A stretch of DNA of 64,000 nucleotides, taken from NCBI RefSeq assembly GCF_003545885.1, contig NZ_QHCT01000007.1:1-64000 (forward strand), read 5' to 3'. Position 1 is the stretch's first letter; the number at the start of each line of letters is the position of its first letter. Shown here piece by piece: positions 24,307-38,236 of the stretch. Position numbers and translations under genes: made by a program. Origin of the DNA: Leptospira stimsonii. GTDB lineage: Bacteria; Spirochaetota; Leptospiria; Leptospirales; Leptospiraceae. The notes below the pieces were generated by a model, which was not told the origin of the DNA, made no database searches, and saw nothing but the letters and a program-made list of their open reading frames with translations.

Positions 24307-24846
24307 ATGTCTCATTCTAACTTTGAAGTATTCTCAGAAAACTTTATCAACAAACACAAACAAGCTTCCTTAGGAAAGTGGTTCGGTCTAGAATCCCTGA
24401 ACTTAGACGGAAAGCCCTTCGGAGCTTTCTTTCAAGGGGAACTTGTTTTAAAACTCGGCGCGGAGAAAATCTCCGAGATCATCGAGCGTTATCCAGGCGC
24501 GAAACTTTTCGATCCTTCCGGTCGGGGAAGGGCGATGAAGGATTGGCTTCAGATTCCGATCGAATTTCAAGAAGACTGGGATTCTCTTTCGGAGAGCGCG
24601 ATTCTTTTTGCTCTTGCCAATCTTGGACCCGCACCAAAAAAAGCGGCCGTGAAGAAGTCAGCGAAGAAGAAAGCTCCTGCAAAGAAAAAGAGCGCGCCTA
24701 AGAAAAAAGCGGCTAAAGCCAAAAAGGCGGCGGTGAAAAAGGCGAAACCGAAACCGAAAACAAAGGTGAAACCGAAGACGAAGAAAAAGGTCGTTAAGAA
24801 AAAAGCGCCTAAGAAAAAGGCAATCGCGAAAAAGCGTAAGAAATAA
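24307..24846 (+). CDS. TfoX-N-like domain with histone-H1-like lysine tail
   Basis: Residues 1 to about 105 look like the N-terminal domain of TfoX/Sxy proteins ([45 protein letters not shown]). From about 110 to 179 nearly every second or third residue is lysine, with alanine and proline in [20 protein letters not shown] repeats, as in histone H1 and bacterial Hc1-like proteins. The tail probably binds DNA without sequence specificity. No signal peptide is present. It ends 10 bp before a stem-loop shared with the convergent hydrolase gene. Confidence 0.75.
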   Translation: MSHSNFEVFSENFINKHKQASLGKWFGLESLNLDGKPFGAFFQGELVLKLGAEKISEIIERYPGAKLFDPSGRGRAMKDWLQIPIEFQEDWDSLSESAILFALANLGPAPKKAAVKKSAKKKAPAKKKSAPKKKAAKAKKAAVKKAKPKPKTKVKPKTKKKVVKKKAPKKKAIAKKRKK

Positions 24847-24855
24847 CCCTCAAAC

Positions 24856-24895
24856 GTTTGTAAGCCTCGGGATAATTTCCCGGAGGTTTACAAAC
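24856..24895. terminator. bidirectional terminator stem-loop
   Basis: GTTTGTAAGCCTCGGGA pairs with TCCCGGAGGTTTACAAAC, with one bulged G and a TAATT loop, giving a long stable hairpin. It lies between two converging genes and can serve both. Confidence 0.8.
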
Positions 24896-24932
24896 ATCGA
24901 TTCGTAAATCGGAATCTACCCTTCCATTTCGA

Positions 24933-25925
24933 TTATTTTATTTCCGGTATAACGGTTCGGATAAAGCCCTCCGATTCTTTGATAATTCTTTCCTTATCAC
25001 TTACCATAAATTTGGAGAAGAGGACGTGGTCTCCGATTTCCAAACGAACCGCCTTATTCAACGGACTCGCTTTCCCGTTTTTCTGAATCTTATCAAACGC
25101 GTTTAACATCGATTTAACGGAAGCGGATTTGTCCTGTTCTTGGTCGTTCTTAAAATAATAGAACATCAATACGGGAGAGGTAATTTTCGAAAAAGGGTCG
25201 GAATTCAAAACGAATTCCCTCAAGTCGGAAACGTTCTGAACGGCCGCGAGATATTGGTCACGATACCAAAACGCGCTCGAAGGATCCCTCTTTTGTTCTT
25301 CCGTCGATTTGCGAATCTTTCCAAGAACCAGATGACCGAATTCCTTGCCCCAAGAGAATTCATAGAGGCCTCCCAGAGGATTTGTAAAATCATAAAAGGG
25401 AGAAGCCAAAATCAAAACCTGCACTTTCTCCGGATATTTAGCCGCGAGATAGGTCGCGATCAAACCGCCCATGCTCGTTCCGATCAGGATCGTTTTTTTT
25501 CCGAGTTTTTCCGTTTCTAAAAAAGCGGTCTCCGCATCCTGAAGAATCTGATCAAAGCGTGTGTCCCTATGATCCTCTATGTTGGTTCCATGTCCCGGAA
25601 GACGAAGATAATAGAGATTCGTTTTTAAGTCTTTTGCGAGTTTGTCCGTTACTTCTTCCCCTTCGGCTCGGGACGCTCCAAAGCCGTGAATGTAAAGAAT
25701 CGCCGCTTCCGTTTTCCCAGAAGAATATCGAACCAGCTTCTCTTCGTTTCCCGGTCTCCCTTTTTTGGAGAGGCTGATCTGAAGTTTTTCCTTATAATAC
25801 GCGTCGAAATCGGAGTGCAACTGTGTCGGTTTGTATTCGTATTTTGGAACCTCTGCGTAAAAGGTAATTACCAGGAAAAGGGCGAACGCTCCCAATATTC
25901 CAAGTCCCCACTTAAGTATCTTCAT
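24933..25925 (-). CDS. alpha/beta hydrolase, membrane-anchored (lysophospholipase-like)
   Basis: The 330-residue product has an N-terminal hydrophobic anchor ([17 protein letters not shown]) and an alpha/beta-hydrolase fold. The oxyanion region [15 protein letters not shown] and the nucleophile elbow [17 protein letters not shown] are clear; the serine is in GTSMGG. The final His is probably in [10 protein letters not shown]. Such enzymes hydrolyse monoacylglycerols or lysophospholipids. ATG at 25925 is preferred over 25931, because GAGAGG then sits 8 bases upstream. Confidence 0.8.
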   Translation of the reverse strand: MKILKWGLGILGAFALFLVITFYAEVPKYEYKPTQLHSDFDAYYKEKLQISLSKKGRPGNEEKLVRYSSGKTEAAILYIHGFGASRAEGEEVTDKLAKDLKTNLYYLRLPGHGTNIEDHRDTRFDQILQDAETAFLETEKLGKKTILIGTSMGGLIATYLAAKYPEKVQVLILASPFYDFTNPLGGLYEFSWGKEFGHLVLGKIRKSTEEQKRDPSSAFWYRDQYLAAVQNVSDLREFVLNSDPFSKITSPVLMFYYFKNDQEQDKSASVKSMLNAFDKIQKNGKASPLNKAVRLEIGDHVLFSKFMVSDKERIIKESEGFIRTVIPEIK

Positions 25926-25931
25926 CACCAT

Positions 25932-26780
25932 ATCCTCTCTTTGAATGGAACAATAGAACCGATCGGATTCTTCTCTGCAATTAAAATATAGTAGAATCGG
26001 AACGAACGGACCCTTCCTTTGTTCCTTGCATTGGAGATTGATCGCTCCGTCGCGTTCTTATACGTCAATGGGTGATTAAAAAAAGTTTCTTTGATCGGCG
26101 CGTTCCCATTCGTCTTGATCTTGATAATCCCGAAGCTTTCGAAAAGACTATGATTCTTTCGGAACCGATTGTGCGAAACATTCACCGGGTCCATCAGCGT
26201 CCCTTCGAAGGGCTCCCAGGATACGATCTTCCCGGTTCGAATCGAGACTCTCTCCAAAAAAAATCGATCTCGGACCGCTCGGGTTCGGATCCGGCGAACA
26301 CCACTGTCCATATCCTTTATTGTCCTTGAGGAAGGGAGTTGAAAAGGTTTTCGAAATCGAACCCAAAGGGAAGTTTCCGTTTCACTGAAGGAGAATGGAT
26401 TTACTCGAATTGGAAGACCATCCGATCGACATGAAACCGGAAAAATATTCTCTCGGGATTTGATGAACCTTTCCGATTCGCTTTTAGAGTTTAAGAACGT
26501 TGAACCACTTCCGTTGAAGCGAATCGAAGGGACTCTCTGAGAATTCTTTTCGAAAATCCGTTTCAAGAATGAGCGCTGTTTTTTGAGATTCGAAATTCTT
26601 ACTCGACCCGAAGGGCTCTCTTGTATTTCGAGAAGCTTGTATCGAAGCGGGTCCATCGCAATTAACCTAAGAAACGACCGACAAATGTAGGATTGGAAAT
26701 TCGCTACAATCAAAACTTTTTGGATTGGGAAATAAGTTCTTGAATGATTCTTTTTGAACCCTATTGGAATTTGTAAAAAT
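25932..26780. other. gene-poor stretch, possibly decayed
   Basis: Open frames exist on both strands, one of 262 codons on the minus strand (25925-26713), but the translations are rich in Arg, Ser and Phe without any family pattern, and they overlap the promoter region of the hydrolase. A short plus-strand piece near 26340-26450 (FTEGEWIYSNWKT) reads more protein-like. I see no intact gene. Confidence 0.4.
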
Positions 26781-27170
26781 ATGAATCCATCATTCGTAAA
26801 TCTTAGGTTATTCGGTTATGGAATCCTTGTATGGCTGATTCCATTTTTTCTTGCGATCCCTTTGTTTCAACTGATAGGAACACACAGGATCGTATTCAAA
26901 TCCGTTATGGGTTTTCTATTGGTCTTGACGGTCGTCGTCTTTTGGAACCTATATCTGAAAAAAATTCGGACGGATTTTTTTAAACATTCGTACTATGCGA
27001 GTGTCGTATGGTTGGCACTGAGTATTGTTCCGGACCTATTCGCCTTTCTTCTAGGATTCAAAATGGATGCGGTGACTTACTTTACGGAAATTGCAATCAG
27101 CTATCTCGCGATTCCGACGATTCTCATCGGGAGCGCTTGGCTTTTGGAAAGGAAGTTGGCGGAAAAATAA
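26781..27170 (+). CDS. four-helix membrane protein, unknown function
   Basis: From ATG 26781 the product has 129 residues and four hydrophobic helices (FGYGILVWLIPFFLAIPLF, VMGFLLVLTVVVFWNLY, YYASVVWLALSIVPDLFAF, ISYLAIPTILIGSAWLLE). The open frame reaches a TTG at 26754, which has no better ribosome site. It resembles small inner-membrane proteins of the DUF5367 type, but this is weak. Asp and Lys residues lie only in the loops. Confidence 0.55.
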   Translation: MNPSFVNLRLFGYGILVWLIPFFLAIPLFQLIGTHRIVFKSVMGFLLVLTVVVFWNLYLKKIRTDFFKHSYYASVVWLALSIVPDLFAFLLGFKMDAVTYFTEIAISYLAIPTILIGSAWLLERKLAEK

Positions 27171-27539
27171 CATCGGATCCTAAAGCGGGAATCATTCTCT
27201 CCTCTCGAATTTTTGTTTGATACGCGCCTCCTTTTCTTGGTTCGTATTTCGAGTTTGGATCGATCCGTGACGCTCCTTTCCTTTTTACGCTTCCGTGCCC
27301 GAATTTACAAATCGGATCTCTTCTTAGGGAAAGACCATGAGAAGAGATCGTCTCGAGTTCAGCCGAAGATCCGTGCGTCGAATGAGAATCTTTTCCTGCG
27401 CTCAAAAACAAATTTCCGTAAATCAAGAAAAGGGGAGAACGTCACTCTCCGGAATTGGTTGCCTGGAGTATCAATCCAGAAAGAATCGGTCGCAAAAAAG
27501 AAAACCTAAATCAAAACGTTGGAATCGAGGAAGAATCCC
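27171..27539. other. intergenic, nothing recognised
   Basis: Short overlapping frames on both strands have Arg/Ser-rich, frame-shadow-like translations. No hairpin, repeat or promoter stands out. Confidence 0.5.
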
Positions 27540-28100
27540 ATGTCATCTTTGAAGCTGAAAATTTTAGAACACCCCGGCAAACTTTTCGTCGTGCTCGTAT
27601 TAGGCGGAATCGGACTCGCTCTATGCGATCAAATCCACGTACAATACGGCGTACTAAAATACGTTCATAACGGTCCTTGGGGACAGGCCTGGTGGGTCGC
27701 TCCTCAGTTCATACTTGCGACTTTTTTTATGTATATAGGCGCGCTCTTGTTTCGAAAAGAGATCGGCGCATTCAAAGGAAAAGAATTTTCCATTTCGGTT
27801 CTATGGTTTGTCGCGGCATACTTCGCAAGCGGACTTTTCGCCGTCTGGCCGTATTCATTAGCGACGAGTTATTTCCTTTTTTGGGTTATAAGAATCTATT
27901 TCAATGAGGAAAAACTTCAGCTGGCTCTTTTCTCCGTAGTTCTTGCCGTTTCGGGAACGCTGATGGAAGGTTTGATATCCAGGGCGGGACTCTTTGTCTA
28001 TACACAACCCGATTATCTTTTGGTACCGGTTTGGCTTCCCGGCTTATATCTACACGGAGCGCCGCTCATTTGGAGTCTCGTGTCCTGGATTCGCAAATGA
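27540..28100 (+). CDS. polytopic membrane protein, unknown function
   Basis: The ATG at 27540 gives 186 residues; the open frame extends upstream to 27519. About five or six hydrophobic helices are visible, including LFVVLVLGGIGLALCDQIHV, QFILATFFMYIGALLF, FSISVLWFVAAYFASGLFAV and LALFSVVLAVSGTLMEGLIS. A conserved-looking block VPVWLPGLYLHGAPLIW lies in the last loop and helix. The layout is like DUF2878-type or INSIG-like small membrane proteins, but I cannot assign one. No operon partner is evident. Confidence 0.6.
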   Translation: MSSLKLKILEHPGKLFVVLVLGGIGLALCDQIHVQYGVLKYVHNGPWGQAWWVAPQFILATFFMYIGALLFRKEIGAFKGKEFSISVLWFVAAYFASGLFAVWPYSLATSYFLFWVIRIYFNEEKLQLALFSVVLAVSGTLMEGLISRAGLFVYTQPDYLLVPVWLPGLYLHGAPLIWSLVSWIRK

Positions 28101-28304
28101 ATTGTTAAGCGAAAGAGTGAGTTCTTATATCCTTTCCAAATCAGGATACGGACATTCGAATGGTAAATTACGAATCAAATCCGATTCTTTTTTGAATAAT
28201 TTTGAATAGAAAACAAATTCAAATCTTTGCATGTAAATTATATTATTCTTGTCTTATGTATTTCCTAATTCTTACTAGCTTGAAAAAGGCGGTCAGTAAG
28301 AGAA

Positions 28305-29102
28305 ATGAAAACTCTAAAAATACTTTTAATCATGGTCATCGGCCTAATTGCTTTGGAAATCGTAGCGGAAGATAAATCGGATCGACCGAGCGGTAGTTAT
28401 GAAAACAGCAACTGGTCGATCCAGTATGGATTCGGAGCGGGGACGGCGAAATACTCCATTCCTTCGCAAGACTCGAGTGGGGCACTTTTTCCCTTACTTT
28501 TGGCTTCTCCTTCCTCGGGATCTTCTAACAATCTGCTTCTTCCTTTGTTGTTATCTTCCAGTTCTTCGAAGGAAAGTTATTCAGGATCCACGTATCACGG
28601 AAGATTTCTTGCGGAATATTTGCCGGGACATGTCGGCTTTTTGTTCGGAATGTCGAATACGGTATTCGATCTAAAGCTGAAACAAAGCGGTGCGGATCAA
28701 CTCATTCCCTTGTTGACCATACAGGCGCTTCTTACGCCGACTTCCGGTTCCTCTTCATCCTCGTCTAGTTCCCTTTTATTCCTCTTGCCTCTTTTGTCCG
28801 CCGGAGGAGCCGACGCGAAGATCCAAGATAGCATAACGTATTTCGATTTCGGACCTACCTTTCACGCTCGTCCTCGCAAGACATTCGATCCGTATTTTGC
28901 GCTGGGACTTGGGGCGGGAAGTTGTTCCGGGAATTGCTACTCTTACAGAGGATTCGCCAAATTAGGATTAAGGGTGAATTTCGGTGGAGGTTATATCTTC
29001 TTAGAAGCCGAACAATCGCAAGCGGAAGTTCGTATCGGAAAAGTTTCGTCCGATCCGATTCAGAATCAACTTGGAATCTTTGGTTTCGGTTTGTATCTCT
29101 AA
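28305..29102 (+). CDS. outer-membrane beta-barrel candidate
   Basis: The 265-residue protein has a signal peptide (MKTLKILLIMVIGLIALEIVA) and a mature part of alternating amphipathic strands ending in an aromatic-terminated strand (IFGFGLYL), typical of outer-membrane barrels. Strands such as WSIQYGFGAGTAKYSI, YFDFGPTFHARPRK and FGGGYIFLEAEQSQAEVRIG fit. Two long Ser/Leu-rich insertions (LLLPLLLSSSSSKES; SGSSSSSSSSLLFLLPLL) are unusual and may be loops or plugs. A pair of close cysteines (GSCSGNC) could form a disulphide. Confidence 0.65.
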   Translation: MKTLKILLIMVIGLIALEIVAEDKSDRPSGSYENSNWSIQYGFGAGTAKYSIPSQDSSGALFPLLLASPSSGSSNNLLLPLLLSSSSSKESYSGSTYHGRFLAEYLPGHVGFLFGMSNTVFDLKLKQSGADQLIPLLTIQALLTPTSGSSSSSSSSLLFLLPLLSAGGADAKIQDSITYFDFGPTFHARPRKTFDPYFALGLGAGSCSGNCYSYRGFAKLGLRVNFGGGYIFLEAEQSQAEVRIGKVSSDPIQNQLGIFGFGLYL

Positions 29103-30127
29103 GATAAGATTTTCTACGGATTCCCTTTGGAAGAATATTCCATTTTTCTAAAGGGAATTCCTCATTCGATAGGTCCGTCTTCCCTGGAGAAGGAAACCTC
29201 GCGGGCATCAAATAAATTCATTTACAGTCTACTCCTTACAGCTGAATGACATGGGATTGGCCGTTCAAACCGAAGGCCGCCTAATTTCGATCAGGCGACA
29301 ATCGGATTTGGGTTGGAATTACGAACTTGAATCCAAAGTTTCTTTTTCCTCGCGCAAAAGAAAGCGCTGGATTCGCGCAAAGCGTACGGACCGGGATCGA
29401 CAACGCAGGGACCGGAACTGAAACTTGGTCGAAGGATACAAACACTTGGCTCGCTTTCGAGAGCACATCGGCAACCGGATCCAAAGGAATCGCGCGCGAC
29501 GAACGTGGAAGGTTTTGATGATAGCACGGCAAGAGTTGTGACAACGCAAATGAAATTTACTGCGTAGAACAAAGATTTAAGAAGAATTCTGTATTGCCTA
29601 GATTTAGTTGTAAAACCGTTTTAACGGAACAAAAGCGAAAAGCACTCATAGAATGGGGCTTACTTAAAGTATATTCAATCATCAGTATGTTTTGATTTGT
29701 TTTCTAAAGACGGGTTCAACAATGAAAGATATGATAAAATTCTAAGGTTCCAAATCGGTTCAAAATTTCGGCTTTTTTTTACCGATGACTCCTTTTAAAA
29801 TGAAAAGAAAAGAGTCGGAATGAAACTTGTTTGAAAACACTCTCGGAATCAAAACGATTTCAGAAGAAGAATCGTTTTGAAAAGGAAAAAGAAACAAGAG
29901 TTTACATAGAAAATTCTGAACAAAGAAAAAGTTTAGTCGATTCTTGAAATTCAAGCCGGAAGAATTTTTGAAATTCCGCAGAGGTAAATTGAAAAAACGG
30001 ATTCGTTTTCAATGGAGAAAGATGATTCCGCTCCTTGAAAACAAAAGGAACCTTAATCCGAGTGAAATTTTGAAAAAAAATACAAAAAGAAAAATCGGAA
30101 ACCTGTGTTTGAGAAGAGGAAACGTTT
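29103..30127. other. intergenic region with a perfect inverted repeat
   Basis: About 1 kb without a supportable gene. At 29850-29859 and 29870-29879 CAAAACGATT and AATCGTTTTG form a perfect 10-bp inverted repeat with a 10-base loop. CGCCT and AGGCG around 29279-29298 form a small hairpin. Short frames here read as low-complexity Lys/Arg or Ser runs. Confidence 0.5.
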
Positions 30128-31051
30128 CTAAAAATGTTTGAAACCGGAATCTTCGAATTGAATTTCAGAACCCTTCTCGAAGTAACGAACTCCTTTCCAG
30201 TCGGAGGTTGCTTTTCCGATCTTCGAAATAGAAATTCCGCATAACGTGTTCGGGAGTTCTTGTGAAGAAAGGAAAAGAAGTTCCAATTCTTCTCCCGAGC
30301 CGAGCGCTTCCTCCATTCTCAAGAACGCAGACGAACCCGACGGAAGCGGAATCCTTTCCAAGAAAATTTCCAGACCGATCTCGGAAGAAGCGGAAAGTTT
30401 TGGGAGGTCTTGGAGGAGGCCATCGGTGAGATCCATACAAGAAGAAAGAGAAAACTGTTTTGAGAGTTCCTTCGCGATTTCCAGACGAGCTCTCGGAGTC
30501 AGATGTTTTTCCAACGCCAAACTTCGAAGAGGTTCGGGCACGTGCGCTTGTTCGCTAAGAATTTTATAACCGAGTTGAGAGAGTCCGACGGAACCTGTGA
30601 GATAGAGAAAATCACCCTTCTTTCCTCCGGAACGTTTCCAAGGAATTGTAGAAGTTCCTACCAAGGTAAGAGTGAGATTGAGAGAAGGGGAACGATACGT
30701 GTCTCCTCCGCAAAGTGTGATTCCATAGGAAGAAAGAGTTGTGCCGAGTGATTGCGAGAAGGGAAGAATCCATTCTTCTTTTGAGAATTCTGCGCTGAGC
30801 CCGAGGTTTAAGAATGCTTTTGTGGGAACTCCACCTCCGGCGGCGATGTCCGAAACGTTGACTTCTACGAGTTTTCGAGCGATTTCTCGAGGGCCGCTCC
30901 ATTCGGTTCGAAAATGAGTTCCTTCACAGATCGTGTCCGTAGTGTAGATCCGACCTTCTCCGTCCAGATAACAGTCGTCAGTTTGTAAAGATCCGGGCGG
31001 GTAGAGCGCGCGGATGATTTCCGATTCTTTCAAATTCGACTTTTCCTTCAA
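30128..31051 (-). CDS. thiL: thiamine-monophosphate kinase
   Basis: ThiL (307 residues) phosphorylates thiamine monophosphate to thiamine diphosphate, the last step of cofactor synthesis, in the cytoplasm. The PurM-like N-terminal domain shows [20 protein letters not shown] and [20 protein letters not shown]; the C-terminal half has [17 protein letters not shown] with the metal-binding Asp pair. Length is usual. The start [20 protein letters not shown] fits the family N-terminus. It is divergent from the YceI-like gene, with 41 bp between the starts. Confidence 0.9.
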   Translation of the reverse strand: MKEKSNLKESEIIRALYPPGSLQTDDCYLDGEGRIYTTDTICEGTHFRTEWSGPREIARKLVEVNVSDIAAGGGVPTKAFLNLGLSAEFSKEEWILPFSQSLGTTLSSYGITLCGGDTYRSPSLNLTLTLVGTSTIPWKRSGGKKGDFLYLTGSVGLSQLGYKILSEQAHVPEPLRSLALEKHLTPRARLEIAKELSKQFSLSSCMDLTDGLLQDLPKLSASSEIGLEIFLERIPLPSGSSAFLRMEEALGSGEELELLFLSSQELPNTLCGISISKIGKATSDWKGVRYFEKGSEIQFEDSGFKHF

Positions 31052-31092
31052 AAACCTTGACTTTCTTTGATTTCGAATCAGTCTGAGAGACT

Positions 31093-31722
31093 ATGAAACG
31101 AATCATTCTATTCTATTCTTTGATCCTCCTTCCATTTGTCGCCGGATTTTCCGAAGAAGCGACCAAAAACAAAAACTGTTCCTACTCTTACGATCATTCT
31201 TCGACGAAGTTCGGTTGGAAGGCGTTTAAGTTTACGGAGAAGACCGGGGTCGGCGGTTCTTTCGAAAAGATTGAAGTGGACGGAACTTCGTCCGGGAAGT
31301 CTCCGGAAAAAGCTTTGAAGGGACTCAAATTTACGATCGATCCGAACACAATCAATTCTTCGAATAACGAGAGGGACGCAAAGATCAAGTCTGCTTTCTT
31401 TTATCCTCTGAAGAAAAACGGAAAAATCGAAGGAAAGGTATTATCTGTCGAGTTGAATTCCGAGAAGAAAGCGGGGAAGGGAGTGATACAACTTCAGTTC
31501 AACGGGATTACGAAGAAAATCGACGTGAACTTCTCCATCTCGGAAGAATCGCAGATCGAAGCAACGAGCAAAATCGAACTCGGAGATTTCAAGGCTCTTA
31601 CTTCGGTGGAGGCCCTGAACCAAGTCTGCAACGACCTTCACAAAGGAAAGGACGGAATTTCGAAACTCTGGCCGGACGTGGATCTAACGATCTCAACAAA
31701 ACTCAAGAGCGAATGTAAGTAA
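31093..31722 (+). CDS. YceI-like lipid-binding periplasmic protein
   Basis: The 209-residue protein has a signal peptide ([20 protein letters not shown]) and a YceI-type lipocalin-like domain: [20 protein letters not shown] (the usual start), [30 protein letters not shown] and [17 protein letters not shown]. YceI proteins bind polyprenoid or lipid ligands in the periplasm. A second Cys pair (NQVCND, SECK) may form a disulphide. A 790-bp gap follows with no partner gene. Confidence 0.8.
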   Translation: MKRIILFYSLILLPFVAGFSEEATKNKNCSYSYDHSSTKFGWKAFKFTEKTGVGGSFEKIEVDGTSSGKSPEKALKGLKFTIDPNTINSSNNERDAKIKSAFFYPLKKNGKIEGKVLSVELNSEKKAGKGVIQLQFNGITKKIDVNFSISEESQIEATSKIELGDFKALTSVEALNQVCNDLHKGKDGISKLWPDVDLTISTKLKSECK

Positions 31723-32512
<790 letters not shown>

Positions 32513-32962
32513 ATGTCAGTATTATCAAAAGCACATAAAACTCCTTCTCTTACGAAAGAAAACGCCGTCAAAGGCTGGTTCGTAGTGGATGCGGAAGGAA
32601 AAACGCTCGGAAGACTTGTTTCCGGGATTGCCGCCAGACTTCGCGGAAAACACAAAGCAACTTTTACTCCGAACCAAGATTGTGGAGACAACATCATTGT
32701 TATCAATGCTTCTAAAGTGAAAGTAACTGGTAACAAAGAAACTCAGAAAAAGTATTATCATCACTCTCGTTATCCAGGTGGGATGACTGAAACTACTTTC
32801 AAAGATCTCATTGCAAAACAGCCCGAAAAAATTATCTATGAGGCTGTAAAGGGTATGCTTCCTAAGAGCAAACTCGGAGATAAAATGCTCACCCACTGCA
32901 AAATTTTTCCGGGTGCGGAACACAATCTCCAGGCTCAAAAGCCTGTGAAACTCGAATTCTAA
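32513..32962 (+). CDS. rplM: 50S ribosomal protein L13
   Basis: L13 (149 residues) is one of the early-assembling proteins of the large ribosomal subunit. The start reads [20 protein letters not shown], followed by [20 protein letters not shown], then [11 protein letters not shown] and the typical end of the folded domain. Length is usual. No AGGAG site is obvious before the ATG; GGACGATTTTC is weak. It forms an operon with rpsI, 16 bp downstream. Confidence 0.95.
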   Translation: MSVLSKAHKTPSLTKENAVKGWFVVDAEGKTLGRLVSGIAARLRGKHKATFTPNQDCGDNIIVINASKVKVTGNKETQKKYYHHSRYPGGMTETTFKDLIAKQPEKIIYEAVKGMLPKSKLGDKMLTHCKIFPGAEHNLQAQKPVKLEF

Positions 32963-32978
32963 GGAGACCGATTTAAGA

Positions 32979-33380
32979 ATGGCACCCGCAGTAAAAGAAA
33001 TCTGGGCAGTAGGAAGAAGAAAAACCTCCGTTGCACGTGTGAAAATCAAAGAAGGTTCCGGTAAAATCACCGTAAACCACAAAGATATCAAAGAATATCT
33101 TCAAAACCGCAAATCTATCATCGACGAAGCGATTCGCCCTCTGACTCTTCTGAACGTTACCGATAAGTATGATCTTAACCTAAACGTTTCCGGCGGTGGA
33201 ATCACAGGCCAAGTCGGCGCAATTCGTCACGCACTCGCAAGAGCGATCTGCAGAATCAAACCGGAGTTCCGTCCAGCCGTTAAAAAAGAAGGATTCCTGA
33301 CTCGGGATCCAAGAATGGTGGAAAGAAAGAAATACGGTCTTCACAAAGCGAGAAGAGGAACACAGTTCTCCAAACGTTAA
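32979..33380 (+). CDS. rpsI: 30S ribosomal protein S9
   Basis: S9 (133 residues) is a small-subunit protein whose C-terminal tail reaches the P-site tRNA. The start is [20 protein letters not shown], with [17 protein letters not shown] in the middle and the characteristic end [21 protein letters not shown] lies upstream of the ATG. A strong terminator follows, so rplM-rpsI is a two-gene unit. Confidence 0.95.
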   Translation: MAPAVKEIWAVGRRKTSVARVKIKEGSGKITVNHKDIKEYLQNRKSIIDEAIRPLTLLNVTDKYDLNLNVSGGGITGQVGAIRHALARAICRIKPEFRPAVKKEGFLTRDPRMVERKKYGLHKARRGTQFSKR

Positions 33381-33392
33381 GTTTCTTTTTTC

Positions 33393-36230
<2,838 letters not shown>

Positions 36231-36234
<4 letters not shown>

Positions 36235-36722
36235 GCGATCCATCCTTCGACGTAGTTTCCGAAATCAGCAGACCCGAACTGATCAACGCGGTCACACAGG
36301 CTCTCGGAGAAATCAAAACACGTTTTGATTTTAAGGGTTCCAAATCCGATATCCAACTCGAAGAAGAACAACTGATTCTTACTTCCGATAACGAAGGAAA
36401 ACTCGAAAGTGTCATCGACGTTTTGGTTTCCAAGATGGCGAAACGCGGAATCGGTCTGAAGAATTTCGATTTCAAATCCAAGATAGAACCTGCGACCGGC
36501 GGAACCGTTCGTATGAAAGTCAAAATCCGAAAAGGAATGGAAAAGGAACAGACAAAGGAAGTCACGAGGTTGATCAAGGATTCCAAACTCAAGGTCAACG
36601 TGACCATCATGGGAGAATCGGTTCGTGTCGTCGGAAAGAAAAAAGACGATCTTCAAGAAGTGATTCATCTTTTAAAAACTTCCGATCTTCCCTTCGACGT
36701 TCAATTTACGAACTACAAATAA
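36231..36722 (+). CDS. yajQ: YajQ-family cyclic-di-GMP-binding protein
   Basis: The 163-residue protein matches the YajQ family (UPF0234): MSDPSFDVVSEISRPELINA at the start, TRFDFKGSKSDIQLEEEQ, and the end TSDLPFDVQFTNYK. Family members bind cyclic di-GMP and can affect transcription regulators, though this is known only in a few species. A diguanylate cyclase is found at 61326 in the same window, but no operon link exists. It starts in the alaS stop region (ATGA). Confidence 0.9.
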
Positions 36723-37144
36723 AATCGTTTCACCGAGGTTTGTTCTCGAACATTCCTCGTGTGATCTTTTCCTCGATTCTTATAAAATCAAAACCCTCGT
36801 CGTTTGTTCGGTTAGACTTTCCACCTTTTCAATCCATTCTTTTGAAGTCCGAGTTCGATCCAAATCTCGGAAAGAGGGGAATCGTATCCCACGTTTTGTT
36901 TTGGAGAATTCTTTTTCAGACTTCCTTCAAAAAACGAATGAGAATATTTCCATTCGAAGCCTTCTCGCTAAAAACTCGGGAAAGGCGAGAATCGAAAGAA
37001 AAGCGAATTTCAGAGAAACTTCTATTCCGACCAAACTCATTCCGAGATTCGGTTGACATTGGATTGCGAAGGATACAAAATCTGATTTCAAAAAGAGGTT
37101 GAACTGTTCCGGTTTCAAACCCAATCTAAGAATGAGTTCTCACT
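36723..37144. other. intergenic, nothing recognised
   Basis: A 120-codon plus-strand frame (36740-37102) has a Phe/Arg/Ser-rich translation with no family pattern and no ribosome site, so it is not called as a gene. No hairpin or repeat stands out. Confidence 0.5.
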
Positions 37145-37714
37145 ATGCCAATGACCGAAATCAAAACGGATAAAGATCTCGCCAAACTTCCGGAAGGAAC
37201 CTTGGCGGAGCTTTTGGATGGTGAAATATTTATGGTTCCAGCTCCGATTCCCGAGCATCAAAGAATTTCTAGAAAACTTCTGATCGTCCTTTCAGAATAC
37301 GTCGAGTTGAACTCACTCGGAGAATGTTTTGATTCTCTCATCGATGTTTTGTTAGACGAACACAACGTCGTTCAACCCGACCTGATTTTTATATCAAAGG
37401 AACGAAGTTCTATCATCCAAAGAACTCGTGTGGAAGGTGCTCCCGATTGGGTGGCGGAGATTCTCTCCGAAGGGAACGCGTATCACGATCTAAAGACGAA
37501 GAAGAAACTCTACGAAAAACACGGAGTCAAGGAATACTGGATTTTAGATCCGATGGAAAGATCGATCGAGATTTTTTCCAATGGAGAATCCGGTTTTAAA
37601 TTGTGCGCGTCGGCGACTTCCGGTTCGATTTCCTCCCTTCTTTTTCGGGACTTTTCCGTGGATTTGGAAAGAATCTTCGGAAAACCGGATTCGATCAGCC
37701 AATTTCAAATCTAA
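37145..37714 (+). CDS. Uma2-family PD-(D/E)XK endonuclease-like protein
   Basis: The 189-residue protein matches the Uma2 (DUF820) family, a small PD-(D/E)XK nuclease fold common in cyanobacteria and Leptospira. Visible blocks are [57 protein letters not shown] and [16 protein letters not shown]; the acidic D and E of the fold are in QPDLIF and VAEIL, the basic K in [11 protein letters not shown] biological target is unknown. It starts at MPMTEIK; the next in-frame ATG is 37151. No neighbour of a toxin or modification type is seen. Confidence 0.8.
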   Translation: MPMTEIKTDKDLAKLPEGTLAELLDGEIFMVPAPIPEHQRISRKLLIVLSEYVELNSLGECFDSLIDVLLDEHNVVQPDLIFISKERSSIIQRTRVEGAPDWVAEILSEGNAYHDLKTKKKLYEKHGVKEYWILDPMERSIEIFSNGESGFKLCASATSGSISSLLFRDFSVDLERIFGKPDSISQFQI

Positions 37715-37840
37715 AACAACTCGAAATCCAGGGATTCCTTAAGAAATGAATGCGAGAATTTTCTGAGTCGTATGTCTAATCGGAAAGGATCGAAGAATTC
37801 TTTTCTTAAACTTATCCTTAGGAACATTGGTCAAACTAGT

Positions 37841-38236
37841 ATGAAAAAGTTAATTCTCGTCAGCGTTCTCGTAAGTTGTATTTCTTTTGGAGTTTTTGCC
37901 GAAGAAGAAAGTCCGGTAAAATTCAAACTGGAAAAGAGTTTTGGAAATTCTTATCTCTTAAAGATTGTCCACCCATCCAATTATGGAATTCAAAAGGACG
38001 CTCCTCACAAGATTCTTCTCAACGCCGGAAAAGGTGTTAAAGTCGAAAAGGCGGATCTCACCGTCAAAGGGAAGACCTCTGAAAAGAAAAAGGAATATCT
38101 GGCATCGGTCGATCCGATTCAACTGACGGTAACTGGAAAAGGAGATCTGGAAATTCATGGAAAGATCTACTATTGCAACTTCGATAAGAATATTTGTATT
38201 CCCGGAAAAATCCAACAAGTAGAAGTGATTCAGTAA
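37841..38236 (+). CDS. exported protein with DsbD-N-like pattern, unknown function
   Basis: The longest frame begins at 37772, but MKKLILVSVLVSCISFGVFA from 37841 is a complete signal peptide. The mature part (about 112 residues) has KIYYCNFDKNICIPGKIQQ near the end, a Cys-x6-Cys arrangement like the ends of DsbD N-terminal or thioredoxin-partner domains. Beta strands (PIQLTVTGKGDLEIHGK) dominate. It could accept a disulphide or metal, which is a guess. AGGAA lies about 20 bases upstream, too far for a normal site. Confidence 0.6.
   Translation: MKKLILVSVLVSCISFGVFAEEESPVKFKLEKSFGNSYLLKIVHPSNYGIQKDAPHKILLNAGKGVKVEKADLTVKGKTSEKKKEYLASVDPIQLTVTGKGDLEIHGKIYYCNFDKNICIPGKIQQVEVIQ

Noticed and set aside
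25925..26713. 262-codon minus-strand ORF
   Set aside because: It covers the region just upstream of the hydrolase start, its translation has no family pattern or start context, and its composition looks like a frame-shadow.
29327..29518. Overlapping short frames near 29300-29570 on both strands
   Set aside because: Three frames are open at once in a GC-richer patch, which is expected by chance; none has a start context or a family.
36740..37102. 120-codon plus-strand ORF between yajQ and the Uma2 gene
   Set aside because: No ribosome site, no recognised pattern, Phe/Arg/Ser-rich translation.
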